Shown here: positions 11,601-20,311 of the stretch, in pieces
How positions within the stretch are numbered: position 1 is the first letter of the stretch
How the letters are laid out: each line of letters begins with the position of its first letter
Assembly (NCBI GenBank): GCA_029216955.1
Contig: JANAVB010007000.1
Span: 781,501-845,500, forward strand
DNA from: Iris pallida
Lineage: Eukaryota; Streptophyta; Magnoliopsida; Asparagales; Iridaceae
Reading direction: 5' to 3'
DNA: 64,000 nucleotides
Notes under the pieces: generated by a model
Seen by the model: the letters and a program-made list of their open reading frames with translations, nothing else
Database searches by the model: none
Told to the model about the DNA's origin: nothing
Program-made: the position numbers and the translations under genes

Positions 11601-14600
11601 CGAGAATGACACGGCAAGTATCTTCGATTGTTTACTCAAAAGCAATAAGATCCAGCTCCCAGACCCGAAAAAACCTGATGAAGTCGGTAAGACCGATCAT
11701 CCTAAGTATTGTGTTTACCACCGATTCATTGGACATCCTACTAGAGCATGTTATGTGCTCAAGGGCAAGATTCAAGAGCTTGTTAATGCTGGAGTTGTTA
11801 CTCTGCAACAAGATGAAAAGACTGTCACCGCCAATATGGTTTCAGTTCAGTTCGGTAACTTTCCCCCGCAGATGATACAGCATGGTGTCATTCCTATTCC
11901 GAAAACTACTCTTGAGATTGAAAATATTCCTTCTCCACCAAATGAAGGTCTCGTTCCTTTGTCTCTAAACAATGGTGAGGTTATGTGGATTCACCCCGAT
12001 CTTACTTCAGAGTTCGAGGATTCTTCTTCTTCCAAGAAGAAAAGTCGCTCCAAAGGCAAGACGAAGATTTGCAACATGGTATCTTTTGATCCCATAGTTG
12101 ACGAAGAAATTCTATTAGGCACCAGATCAGGAAAGCCCTATTTGAAGGATTACCCTGAAACTCAAGAGAATCCTACTTCTTCTCCTGAACCTACCTCAGC
12201 ACAACCTGCTCTAGTTGAAGAGAATCCTGCTGCACCTTCACCAGTTGTGATTCCTATTCCTCCCAAGCCAGTGACTGCTGATAAAGGCAAACAACAAATC
12301 CGCTTTGATAAACCTTTGAAGAAATCGTCTCCTACAGGACTTGAGAAGCCTTACAACTTCGATATATTGGCTCAACTAGCCAATACCCCAGCAAAGTTGT
12401 CTATCTTTGAACTCTTGCGTCTTTCCAAAGAGACTCGAGAAACCCTCAGCGAAGCTCTTATGCAAGCAGAAGCTTGTCTAACCTTCCTCAAAAAGCCCGA
12501 AGCAGAATCAGTCTCTTGTAATAGTGTTCAGGAATTCATTCCGAACATAACTTTTACGCAAGATGACATGTTAATGGAAGACAACAGGCATGACCGTCCT
12601 CTTTACTATACAGGATATGTCGATTCGATGAAAGTCGATCGTATTCTGATAGATCCAGGGTCTGCTCTTAGTATCATGCCGAAGACAATGCTCGATGCTT
12701 TGAAAATTCCTGTGCATAGTCTCTCCACTACAATCACTACCATCCTTGGATTTAATCAAGGAAGGAGTGAACCTTTGGGCAAAATTCGCCTAAAACTTCA
12801 AATTGGCAATCTTCGCACAAAAGTTACATTCTACATTATTGACAATTTTGGTTGTTCTTACAACGCTCTATTGGGGAGACCATTCTTACACGAGCACAAT
12901 GTTGTTCCATCAACCCTTCATCAATGTTTCAAATATGTTGATGACAAAGGCGTTGTTCGTAAAGAGGTTGCAGATCTTTATCCCTTCAAAGGTGTTGAAG
13001 CATACTGCAACGACGCTCGGATGTATAAGGATGAATTCATGAAAATCGTGTTAGCATTAGACACTGAAGAAGAACAAGAAGCGACGCCTAAAGACACTCT
13101 TATTATACCTGTCAAAGGGCGAGTTTCACATCCTCAGTCTTCTAAACCATTGGCTATTCACTTGCCAGTACAAAAAAAGTCAGTTGATGCTGATCAAGAT
13201 CAAAGGGAGCTCACCTCTTCTGAGCCACTTGTTATCGATTTACGTCGTAACAAGGACAAAAAGCAGCTCACTTCTTCTGAGTCAATTGTTGTTGATCTCA
13301 CTCACAACAAAGAAAAAAAGGAGCTCATTTCCTCTGAGCCACTTGTTATCGATCTCCGTCGTAACAAGCCTCCCTCACGTTCTTCTTCTCCACCTCTTGT
13401 AATTAACCTGACCAAGCCTGTTAAGGCCAAAGGTCCTGTTGTAAATACTAATGTACAAATCAATGAAAAAGCACCTATTTTCCAGTATACTGATGTTATT
13501 TATCATACTAACTACTATTTGGATATGTTAGATAGCTTCCAATCAATTACAATGGGAGTTGTGCAATCTCTTCATACAGAAGTCTTACTCGAACACTCAG
13601 ATGATTCATATTTTGTTGTCTCTTCTCGAAAGAGAGGTGAAAGTCTAATAATTTTTATTAAAGGACCAGAACAAAAATTCAGTTATACGGATGACAGTAA
13701 ATTTAACGACACGGGGCGTATCCAATTTCATCGTTATAGTCAACAATCAAAAGACATCATTCGGAAAATGGGTTATGATTTCAAAAGTGGCTTCAATTAC
13801 GGTAAGGGTAGACGAACTCCTATCCGTACAACTGTTCCGAAAGGAAAGTCAGACATGTACTATAGCAGGACTAAGAGAGGTCTCGGATATGCTTCTCCTC
13901 CATTATTATCCCCAGCAGTTTCCGACTCCGACAGTGAAGAACGCTCTAACTCATCTGATTCCAGATCTTGGGATTCTGATACTAGCATTGGTGAAGTCCA
14001 TAGGTTGGTCGTATCATCTAACATGGTCTCCGTTGAACTTCCAGAAGGCTATGACGAAGAGGTGGAAGAAAATCCTGAAACAGATCCTTGGGCTCAGCAT
14101 ATGGACAATCAGTGGGTACTTCGCTTTGAACAACGTGAACCACCTACTGAAGATCAATTAGTTCAAGTTGATGTAGGAGAAAGCAGCTCGCCTCGTCCAA
14201 TCTTTATCAGCAAAAATCTTCCAGAGACAGACAAGGAAGAGTTGATTCTTCTTATTAAAGAATATATTGATGTCTTTGCCTGGAGTTATGAAGACATGCC
14301 GGGTTTAGATCCCAAGATTGCTACACATAAACTGAACATTTTGCCTAACGCAAAACCTGTTAAGCAGCAACAGCGACGCTTCAAACCAGAAATGATGGAT
14401 GCGATCGATGATGAAGTCAAAAAGCTCATTGCTTGTGGCTTCATTCGAGAAGAACAACATCCTGATTGGGTAGCCAATGTCGTCCCAGTTCTTAAGAAAA
14501 CTGGCAAAGTTCGAGTCTGTATTGACTTCCGGGATCTTAATGAAGCATGTCCAAAAGATGAATTTCCTCTTCCTATTACGGACGTCATGATCGACAATAC

Positions 14601-17472
14601 CTGTGGGTTTGAACGAATATCTTTTATGGATGGATTCTCTGGATACAATCAAATCAAGATGCATCCTGAAGATGAAAAGCATACTTCTTTCCGCACTCCT
14701 CGTGGTGTTTATTGCTATACGGTGATGCCATTTGGTCTTAAGAATGCTGGTGCAACTTACCAACGTGCTATGAGTACTATTTTTAAAGATCATCTTCGCA
14801 AAACTGTTGAATGCTATGTTGACGATATTGCTGTCAAAAGTCGTCTAAAGGAAGATCACCTCCAAGACCTGAGAACTATCTTCAATCTCATGCGCCAACA
14901 TCAACTCAAAATGAATCCCACCAAGTCGTTCTTGGGTGTCTCTAGTGGCAAATTTCTCGGCTTCGTCATTACCTCTAAGGGTATACACGTAGATCCCGAG
15001 AAGATCAAAGCCATTCAAGAGATGCGTCCTCCACGCAACTTAAAAGAGCTACGAGGATTCCAAGGTCGACTTGCATACATCAGGCGATTCATTTCGAACT
15101 TGTCTGGACGTTGCAGATCATTCACTCAACTAATGAAGAAAGGTGTATCTTTCGTTTGGACTGAAGAATGTCAACAAGCATTCGATGATATCAAGCGATA
15201 TCTCATGAACCCACCAGTCTTGGTGCCACCTATTTCTGGTATTCCGTTCTTAATGTATGTCCGTGCTATGGATCATTCATTGGGTGCTTTACTTGCCCAA
15301 AAGAACAAAGAAGGTCACGAACAGGCCATTTATTATCTTAGCCGTACTATGATTGGTGCTGAACACCGTTATAGTCCAGTTGAAAAAGAATGCTTGGCTC
15401 TCATGTTTGCTGTACAAAAGACGAGGCATTATATCATTGGTCAAACTATTCATGTTATATCTCGAGTTAATCCTCTTCGGGTACTTATGAAGAAACCAAG
15501 TACACTTAATTCTCGGTTGGCTACATGGGCAATCCTGCTAGCTCAATATGACATGGTGTATGTTCCACAGAAGTCTGTCAAAGGTCAAGCGCTGGCGGAC
15601 TTTTTAGCGGCTCATCCTGTACCTGAGACATCTAAGCTCTATGACGAAATTCCAGATGAAACATTGGAAGTTAATATGATTTCTGAAGAATTTCCAACCT
15701 GGCGTTTATTCTTCGACGGTGCATCAAGGATCGGACCAAATGGTGCTGTTGTGGCAGGTGTTGGAGTGGTCCTCGTTTCTCCAGGTGGATCAACTATCCA
15801 AAGAGCCTACTCTCTAGATGAACCTTGTTCTAACAATGTAGCAGAGTATAATGCTCTACTTATTGGCCTTCAGTTAGCTAAACAACTGAATGTTGAATAT
15901 CTTGAAGTATACGGTGATTCTAAACTGGTTGTTAATCAGGTTAGAGGAACCTATGAAGTTCGTCATCAAGACTTAGTGTCTTATCATGAAGCGGCAATCA
16001 ATTTAGCTATATCATTCAAAGATTTCTTCATTGACTATGTGCGGCGAGCTTGCAATACTGAAGCAGACGCTTTAGCCAATCTTGCAGCTGTCTTAGCTAT
16101 CCCTATTAAAAGACAGCAGGTGGTAGTTATCTCCAACCGAGAACTGTTCTGTATTGAAAATAATCGTAATATTGAATTCAGCAATTTTGCTGAAGTTAAT
16201 GTTATCGATGATGACTGGAGAACTCCTTTTATCGACTTCGTGGTACATGACATACTCCCCGAAGATCCTATGGAGGCTACAAGCGTTCGTCGACGATCTC
16301 TCCGATTCTATTATAATCAAACTACTAAAACTCTCTATCGGCGAACTTATGACGGTCTTCTTTTACGCTGTCTCGCTGGTGATGAAGCTAAGCAAGTACT
16401 GCGTGAAGCTCATGACGGTGTATGTGGAGCACATCAGCCTGGTCCTAAGCTACAAGATCGCATTAGACGTATGGGTTACTACTGGCCCTCTATGGTATCG
16501 GATGCCATAGAGTATGCAAGGAAATGTCGAGCTTGTCAAATCCATGCAGACTTCATTCATCAACCATCAGAATTCTTACACCCGACGGCTGCTTCCTGGC
16601 CTTTTGAAGCTTGGGGTATGGACATCATAGGGCCTATTAACCCTCCTTCTTCTAGAGGACATCGGTTCATATTGGCAATAACTGATTACTTCTCCAAGTG
16701 GGCTGAAGCTATACCACTGACTGAGGTTAAGACTAGCAATGTCATCAACTTCGTTAAACACCACGTCATATATAGATTTGGTGTACCCCGAAGAATCATC
16801 CATGACAATGGACCTCAGTTCATCAGTCAGAAGTTCACTAGATTCTGTGATGATCACCGGATTAATAATATCGCTTCGACAGCATACAATCCTGCCGCTA
16901 ATGGTTTAGCTGAAGCTTTTAACAAAACCATCATTAAACTCCTCAAGAAGTTTGTATCTACTAACAAGCGGAACTGGAGCGAGAAACTTGGCGAATGTCT
17001 TTGGGCTTATAGAACTACAGTCCGCAATCCCACAGGCTTTACACCTTTCTCTTTGGTGTATGGTTGTGAAGCTGTTTTTCCTTTAGAGCTGCAAATTCCT
17101 TCTTTAAGGATCGCTATTGCCAATGAGCTTACCACAGAAAATAATGATCTTCTTCGGCTTCAAGAGTTAGAAGCGTTGGATGAGAAGCGATTAATGGCTC
17201 AACAGCATATTGAGCTATATCAAGCCCGCATCTCAAAGACTTTCAATCGCAAAGTTAAAGTCAGAGCATTTCAACAAGGAGAACTTGTTCTAGCAGTCAG
17301 ACGTCCTATGACTATGACTCATATGAGCAAAGGGAAATTCGATGCGAAATGGGAAGGTCCCTATGTTGTAAGCAAAGTCTTCTCAAATGGAGCTTATCAA
17401 CTTTCAGAGCTTGATGGTCGAATTGCCATGATGCCTATCAATGGCAAATTTCTTAAGAAGTATTTTGTATAA
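8647..17472 (+). CDS. Gag-Pol polyprotein of Tat-1 (2,941 aa)
   Basis: One open frame encodes the whole replication machinery. In order: an Ala/Gln/Ser-rich N-terminus (about residues 60-145); a long extension; a coiled segment (about 617-640); Gag core (about 750-870, with YDWYRSLPDG); a Cys/His knuckle-like motif (about 1022-1035); aspartic protease with LIDPGSALS (about 1332); three LVIDLRRNK-type repeats (about 1520-1575); reverse transcriptase with YVDD near 2057; RNase H (about 2195-2300); a second, archaeal-type RNase H (about 2350-2480, WRLFFDGAS, EYNALL, GDSKLV); integrase with an HHCC finger (about 2588-2625) and the D, D, E residues in GMDIIGP, HDNGPQF and GLAEAFN. There is no chromodomain. 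The ATG lies two bases after the LTR and overlaps the primer site; the same start is kept in Tat-2. No intron or stop separates protease from RT. It is probably functional. Confidence 0.95.
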   Translation: MATLLGTTFSSDEEVATQCDVASIGKTQKTLVVKVNQTAYEAMLNSKTIPRTAATSAKSKVRSVWVSKTAAQSGSFATKGAAHSVAQSAGQSAAQTAVSIAAQSVSATAAQSVAVKTAQSVANVAQATSYAALSKQKTPMTLAQLAVAFPAQNSVPATKVHPKHSKARTPTSVTRTNALSTHAQITSAQTKGNSPFAKFSPSHNQEKISDSPLKHHAVLAQSTGGSPLAIPPPSQIKGKGPLVFSQTSLSHDLEDNRGKCSLVIPSSQNKGKGPLVFSQSSSVFTEADQIARVSTPVSTRSPTNKDSFYLHNKRTCTDQRGILPTPVAEFQDLPTFKISRSKQGKLLVSQTETPGGEFADLRTYLNRPTSVKRKQPMLKVKPQRQISKNINSDTYANEMSTSLYTQGTKHLKNRNHVPNIVKEHIPRTFPRSGMVSDLREHLRQKWDNVSTPSNQPSDHHCNHKVIIQCCCQTTKRSVFDRLIFAKTEPMSEEDEVLYASVNMASRDTGGRKCSKHGKPRRPSQRYLDLLQESSEGVFQHTRSHSRDTIGQRNLPQGPSAYLPTFQSGDKSFSDYDAYSESSEQTVSSTVPREVTAYVVTDDPDASTSVNQEQRIVALEDKLKTMAEMVASMHSIIMAQHATPPTVPAAINPEIIASSVPVNTGLGVVLPQMPPVQVQVQNTPSQSGAGGSAYNAVPPPTTAPSSSSEDANEAVKLLRTQFEAFKEKDNLQRLGIKQPYPVEWKEVPFPPKYKIPTIALFDGSTSPSQFINHFEVMTVQLQPSDALLTRVFVGCLAGVAYDWYRSLPDGCITSFSGLKQIFLERFYEGFNDMTMSALNKIKQKHNETAESFIERFRREALKMPPGTPAAVTIDTCKANLLPIISMWTGSIQFQDWPSFIVNAKAAEVSADKFKQLGVQMSNPDRDEHQALSGGNRQNNRKNKETLNINLKSKESLAVNVAQPTSTSTPSAPQPREPRPKVEYSFDENDTASIFDCLLKSNKIQLPDPKKPDEVGKTDHPKYCVYHRFIGHPTRACYVLKGKIQELVNAGVVTLQQDEKTVTANMVSVQFGNFPPQMIQHGVIPIPKTTLEIENIPSPPNEGLVPLSLNNGEVMWIHPDLTSEFEDSSSSKKKSRSKGKTKICNMVSFDPIVDEEILLGTRSGKPYLKDYPETQENPTSSPEPTSAQPALVEENPAAPSPVVIPIPPKPVTADKGKQQIRFDKPLKKSSPTGLEKPYNFDILAQLANTPAKLSIFELLRLSKETRETLSEALMQAEACLTFLKKPEAESVSCNSVQEFIPNITFTQDDMLMEDNRHDRPLYYTGYVDSMKVDRILIDPGSALSIMPKTMLDALKIPVHSLSTTITTILGFNQGRSEPLGKIRLKLQIGNLRTKVTFYIIDNFGCSYNALLGRPFLHEHNVVPSTLHQCFKYVDDKGVVRKEVADLYPFKGVEAYCNDARMYKDEFMKIVLALDTEEEQEATPKDTLIIPVKGRVSHPQSSKPLAIHLPVQKKSVDADQDQRELTSSEPLVIDLRRNKDKKQLTSSESIVVDLTHNKEKKELISSEPLVIDLRRNKPPSRSSSPPLVINLTKPVKAKGPVVNTNVQINEKAPIFQYTDVIYHTNYYLDMLDSFQSITMGVVQSLHTEVLLEHSDDSYFVVSSRKRGESLIIFIKGPEQKFSYTDDSKFNDTGRIQFHRYSQQSKDIIRKMGYDFKSGFNYGKGRRTPIRTTVPKGKSDMYYSRTKRGLGYASPPLLSPAVSDSDSEERSNSSDSRSWDSDTSIGEVHRLVVSSNMVSVELPEGYDEEVEENPETDPWAQHMDNQWVLRFEQREPPTEDQLVQVDVGESSSPRPIFISKNLPETDKEELILLIKEYIDVFAWSYEDMPGLDPKIATHKLNILPNAKPVKQQQRRFKPEMMDAIDDEVKKLIACGFIREEQHPDWVANVVPVLKKTGKVRVCIDFRDLNEACPKDEFPLPITDVMIDNTCGFERISFMDGFSGYNQIKMHPEDEKHTSFRTPRGVYCYTVMPFGLKNAGATYQRAMSTIFKDHLRKTVECYVDDIAVKSRLKEDHLQDLRTIFNLMRQHQLKMNPTKSFLGVSSGKFLGFVITSKGIHVDPEKIKAIQEMRPPRNLKELRGFQGRLAYIRRFISNLSGRCRSFTQLMKKGVSFVWTEECQQAFDDIKRYLMNPPVLVPPISGIPFLMYVRAMDHSLGALLAQKNKEGHEQAIYYLSRTMIGAEHRYSPVEKECLALMFAVQKTRHYIIGQTIHVISRVNPLRVLMKKPSTLNSRLATWAILLAQYDMVYVPQKSVKGQALADFLAAHPVPETSKLYDEIPDETLEVNMISEEFPTWRLFFDGASRIGPNGAVVAGVGVVLVSPGGSTIQRAYSLDEPCSNNVAEYNALLIGLQLAKQLNVEYLEVYGDSKLVVNQVRGTYEVRHQDLVSYHEAAINLAISFKDFFIDYVRRACNTEADALANLAAVLAIPIKRQQVVVISNRELFCIENNRNIEFSNFAEVNVIDDDWRTPFIDFVVHDILPEDPMEATSVRRRSLRFYYNQTTKTLYRRTYDGLLLRCLAGDEAKQVLREAHDGVCGAHQPGPKLQDRIRRMGYYWPSMVSDAIEYARKCRACQIHADFIHQPSEFLHPTAASWPFEAWGMDIIGPINPPSSRGHRFILAITDYFSKWAEAIPLTEVKTSNVINFVKHHVIYRFGVPRRIIHDNGPQFISQKFTRFCDDHRINNIASTAYNPAANGLAEAFNKTIIKLLKKFVSTNKRNWSEKLGECLWAYRTTVRNPTGFTPFSLVYGCEAVFPLELQIPSLRIAIANELTTENNDLLRLQELEALDEKRLMAQQHIELYQARISKTFNRKVKVRAFQQGELVLAVRRPMTMTHMSKGKFDAKWEGPYVVSKVFSNGAYQLSELDGRIAMMPINGKFLKKYFV
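8648..8665 (+). promoter_or_regulatory. Primer-binding site of Tat-1, overlapping the start codon
   Basis: TGGCGACTCTGTTGGGGA begins three bases after the LTR end. Tat-2 has TGGCGACTCTGCTGGGGA at the same place. This resembles the primer site I associate with Tat/Ogre elements (tRNA-Arg); the exact tRNA needs checking. The T and first G belong to the ATG of the polyprotein. Confidence 0.75.
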
Positions 17473-17557
17473 ATATAAATGCTTGTAAAATCGTCAAACA
17501 GGATCAAGTTCATAAATAAAATGCAAATTTTATTTCATTAAATGATAGTACATAATA

Positions 17558-17878
17558 TTAAAGGTCATTATCATCTTTCTTTACATTGGGACGAGGGCCA
17601 CTGCCGTCCTTTTCGAAGACATGATCAGCAAAAGAGCTAAAAACCTCCTTGCTGGAACCCACGAGGAATTTGCAGGCGGCCATCCTCATGGCTTCTTCTT
17701 CTTCAGTCCTTTCTGGTTCGAGCAGGAAGTCCAAGATATCCTGTGGCGGCTGGGGCGCAGACGGACCTTCGCCCGCTTCTGCCTCCTTCGGCTGGATTGG
17801 ATCGGCAGGGCGCTCTTCAGTGCTCTTCTCAACCTTCGGGGCGATCTCGGCCTTCTTAGATGCTTCTCCGGACGACAT
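17558..17878 (-). CDS. Small antisense ORF of Tat-1 (106 aa, acidic, unknown)
   Basis: It runs opposite to gag-pol and its stop lies 85 bases from the polyprotein stop, so the two genes converge. The protein begins MSSGEASKKAEIAPK, has a Glu/Pro-rich first half and a more ordered second half with DILDFLLEP, EEEEAMRMAACKFL and DGSGPRPN. Tat-2 has a counterpart of nearly the same length (33648-33971) without gaps although the two differ at roughly 18 residues. It has its own TATA box about 45 bases upstream (17924-17932) in a conserved leader. I recognise no domain. Extra antisense ORFs between pol and the 3' LTR are a known habit of Tat-lineage elements; the function is unknown. Confidence 0.75.
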   Translation of the reverse strand: MSSGEASKKAEIAPKVEKSTEERPADPIQPKEAEAGEGPSAPQPPQDILDFLLEPERTEEEEAMRMAACKFLVGSSKEVFSSFADHVFEKDGSGPRPNVKKDDNDL

Positions 17879-17923
17879 TTTTATGTTGAAAAGCAGAAGT
17901 GTTCATTCCTGTCAGATTTCTGC

Positions 17924-17932
17924 TATATTTAT
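17924..17932 (-). promoter_or_regulatory. TATA box of the small antisense gene, Tat-1
   Basis: Minus-strand TATAAATAT about 50 bases before the ATG at 17878. The counterpart in Tat-2 (33593-33600) is in the same spacing and leader context, which supports a real promoter. Confidence 0.65.
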
Positions 17933-17954
17933 AGACAGAAGTTCTTCAAATAAC

Positions 17955-18095
17955 GAAGTGACGGTTCATCCGTTCATTTATCACATTCATCAGACGGTTC
18001 ATCCGTTCATTAATGCCTGACGGTTCATCCGTTCATTTATCACATTCAACCGACGGTTCATCCGTTCATTACTATCACCTGACGGTTCACCCGTA
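17955..18095 (-). repeat. ACGGATGAACCGT array, short version in Tat-1
   Basis: On the plus strand GACGGTTCATCCGTTCATT recurs about five times with 25-35 base spacing. Read on the minus strand each unit contains ACGG-ATGAA-CCGT, an imperfect dyad. It lies just upstream of the small antisense gene's promoter. Tat-2 has the longer version at 33180-33560. Confidence 0.85.
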
Positions 18096-18154
18096 TCGGC
18101 CGGAGCTTTGCCTTTCGCGGCGGCGGCGGCGGTGGAGGATCGTCGGGGGGCCAT
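18096..18154 (-). pseudogene. Stump of the antisense PMD gene in Tat-1 (first about 20 codons)
   Basis: The minus-strand ATG at 18154 starts MAPRRSS followed by an alanine run and KGKAPA, matching the first codons of the PMD gene at 28251 in Tat-2. The match stops near 18095, where the sequence passes directly into the ACGGATGAACCGT array. All later exons, about 5 kb in Tat-2, are missing. The TATA box at 18246-18253 and the leader are retained. It encodes no PMD domain. Confidence 0.8.
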
Positions 18155-18245
18155 TGTTTGTCGAAGAAGGAGGACAGCAAGGGTTCGGGGGAATTTCTCT
18201 CAAAAGATCAACGGATGCAAAGTAAAAATGAAAGTGAAAAGAAGC

Positions 18246-18253
18246 TATTTATA
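18246..18253 (-). promoter_or_regulatory. TATA box of the former PMD gene, Tat-1
   Basis: Minus-strand TATAAATA about 92 bases before the ATG at 18154; Tat-2 has TATAAATA at 28148-28155, 96-103 bases before its ATG. The promoter survived the deletion of the gene body. Confidence 0.6.
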
Positions 18254-18403
18254 GCTTTCGAAATACGAAACGGCTGCCATGGATTGCGCCTGAAATTGGG
18301 GGCACTTCGCTTTGCGCAGACAGCTCATCATCATGCGCAACTTGATTCAAAAATGCAAAAATTCAAAGTATTTCGAAACTTTGAATCAAATCAACTTTCG
18401 AAA

Positions 18404-18419
18404 ACTTTGAAGGGGGTCT
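18404..18419 (+). promoter_or_regulatory. Polypurine tract of Tat-1
   Basis: GAAGGGGGTCT directly precedes the TGTAGG start of the 3' LTR. The same tract precedes the 3' LTR of Tat-2 on the minus strand (27982-27992). Confidence 0.8.
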
Positions 18420-19297
18420 TGTAGGTCCTAAAAAATCAAGTTGCATCAATCAACAAAGTCAAGAAATCAAGAAACCCATCATTTTGATGAATTGCGCAGA
18501 CAACAGATTGCGCAGCAATCCGATTGCGCACACTGCTTTGCGCAAACAACCGATTGCGCAAGCTGACGTGGCAGAAGTCATCATTACTAAATCAAATCAA
18601 ATCTTTTCTGACAACTGACAGCTCGAATAACAAGGAGTCTGTTCGTTTCTTGCGCCGCACAGTGCTCGAGGGCGGCTGACAGCTGGCAGCGCAAACCAAT
18701 GCTGCGCAGTTTGAGTCTGCACAAATCATGTATGCGCAATTCAACTCTGCGCACTCTATCAAATGTAACTGTTAAGTTACACGTGGCATTCATGCCATCA
18801 ATTGTTCATTACGTGGCAACTGTTTATGCACGATCATGCGCATTTCTATCAAATCATGCCATGTGTCTACGATAGTCGGCCCACGATCCAGTAACTATCT
18901 GCGCAAATCAATGTTGCGCAAACCAATGCTGCGCAAATCATCATGCGCAGTCCAAAATAACTGAAAGTTAGTTATTTCCAGAACTCTATAAATAGAGTTT
19001 CAAGTCTTCATTCAGGGGAATCAAGATCGGAGATCAGAAATTAGAGAGTTCAGGAGTTCTTGCCAAAGTGCTGCTGCATTCTTCCGAGACTTTTGTCTTC
19101 AACTTCCGAGGCTTTCGCCTTCAGTTTTCTTGAGTTGTTTTCAACTTCAAAGGCTTCGTCTTCAAAGTTCACATCGTCCAAGGGATAAAGCAATCATCAT
19201 CGAGATTGGATTCCTACAGTTGTAATTTTCCTAGAATTCTTGTAATCTTTATTACAGTTTGTATCAATAAAGTTCTATACTTTTGTTTTTGCAAACA
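18420..19297 (+). repeat. 3' LTR of Tat-1
   Basis: Same 878-bp length as the 5' LTR with two substitutions by eye, one of them destroying a TGCGCA copy. TG...CA ends, followed by the GCGTC duplication at 19298-19302. Confidence 0.95.
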
Positions 19298-20191
19298 GCG
19301 TCCCGCTGGAACTCGTCTAAGTACATGATTGGCGCAATTGATTGATTGGATAGACTAGCCTTGCTTGTGCATAGTAAAAACTGAGGAATCCCTATTGCAT
19401 AATTCCAAGATAACTTGGAACTCACAGTAGCAAGCCGTAGTAGTTGCATGGCCGTTTAAATTGATTTGTTTGTGTACTGCCCCTACTCTGTTAACTAACT
19501 GAGATGATCGGAATGTCAGGACATGACGGGTCAACTTCTGTCCTTGTTTGGTTGGAAAGTTGGTTCGAAGTGTCGTGATGTGATGTGAATCCCAGCAGCC
19601 AGCAGAGATCTATTTATCATATTTTCTATATCGGGTTTTATCCCACATATCGTGCTCCCTTGTGGTACTTGCTATTAGAGGTCTAACCTCTCTGGTTTTG
19701 CATGGCCAGATTTAGAGCCGGTTCCCGAGGACTCAGCTTATTTCTACCTCCAAGATGGTCAATACTAGAGGAATGATCGCAAGAGGACTCGAGTGGGTTC
19801 CTTACTTCCTCGCTCGTTTTGTGAATTACTTTATATTTTACCGTTTGGCACCGACATGTTAGTCGGATTATCTTATACTTACTTTTACATAGTTGTAACT
19901 AAGTCAGGCTGCAGCTGATAAACAATTGTGTATACCTTGCTTCGTCATAACATTTTGACTGAGCGTTTGGGACGTCTTACTGCTTATTCTTACATGTTCT
20001 CTATTTTCTGTTTCTTGCTTGAATAATTGAGACAATAGATGTGAAGTGACCATAGTGAGACTTTCATGTAGTATGCACGCACTCGTCTTTTAGACAGCGT
20101 TGATCGTATTATACGATATTCATCTACCCGTAATACGTAGCTGGCTGAGTCATTCCTCCGCTTTCCAGTATTCTGGTTCTGGGGCGTGACA
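19298..20191 (+). mobile_element. 5' LTR of Tekay element A, last part
   Basis: Continues the LTR after Tat-1 and aligns with 44047-44971. It ends GGGGCGTGACA at 20191. A small difference from the 3' LTR is an extra segment near 44699-44735 there (GGCTATGTTTTG...), absent here near 19948. Confidence 0.85.
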
Positions 20192-20311
20192 AGGTTTTAG
20201 TGGTGGCCCATGCAGGTCTGATTCTAGACTTGTGGGGTGTTTTAATTTATAGGATGTCTCAATCACACATGTTTCCCCTTGATCTCCTGATTTGTTACTC
20301 TCGACTCTAGC
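20192..20311 (+). promoter_or_regulatory. Leader and putative primer-binding region of Tekay element A
   Basis: The block at 20194-20217 following the LTR is shared with element B (2307-2330, minus strand). The candidate primer site begins TGGTGGCCCATGCAGG; the tRNA is not recognised. No coding sequence is evident before about 20312. Confidence 0.5.

Larger units (their letters stand above)
7767..19297 (+). mobile_element. Tat-1: complete Ty3/gypsy Tat-lineage retrotransposon
   Basis: An 11,531-bp element with 878-bp LTRs, TG...CA ends, a 5-bp target-site duplication, a primer-binding site, one uninterrupted polyprotein frame and a polypurine tract. Tat assignment rests on the second, archaeal-type RNase H between RT/RNase H and integrase, and on the absence of a chromodomain. 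I count two differences between the LTRs (near 8069 versus 18722, and near 8578 versus 19231), so insertion was recent. It carries one antisense small ORF and only a stump of the antisense PMD gene found whole in Tat-2. Confidence 0.95.

Noticed and set aside
14286..14793. Minus-strand frames of 120 and 162 codons over the RT region
   Set aside because: They are shadows of the conserved RT coding sequence; counterparts in Tat-2 appear for the same reason.
20192..20217. tRNA-like similarity of the block after the LTR of A
   Set aside because: It loosely resembles the sense strand of a Met tRNA anticodon arm, but a primer site must be complementary to a tRNA 3' end; I treat it as coincidence.
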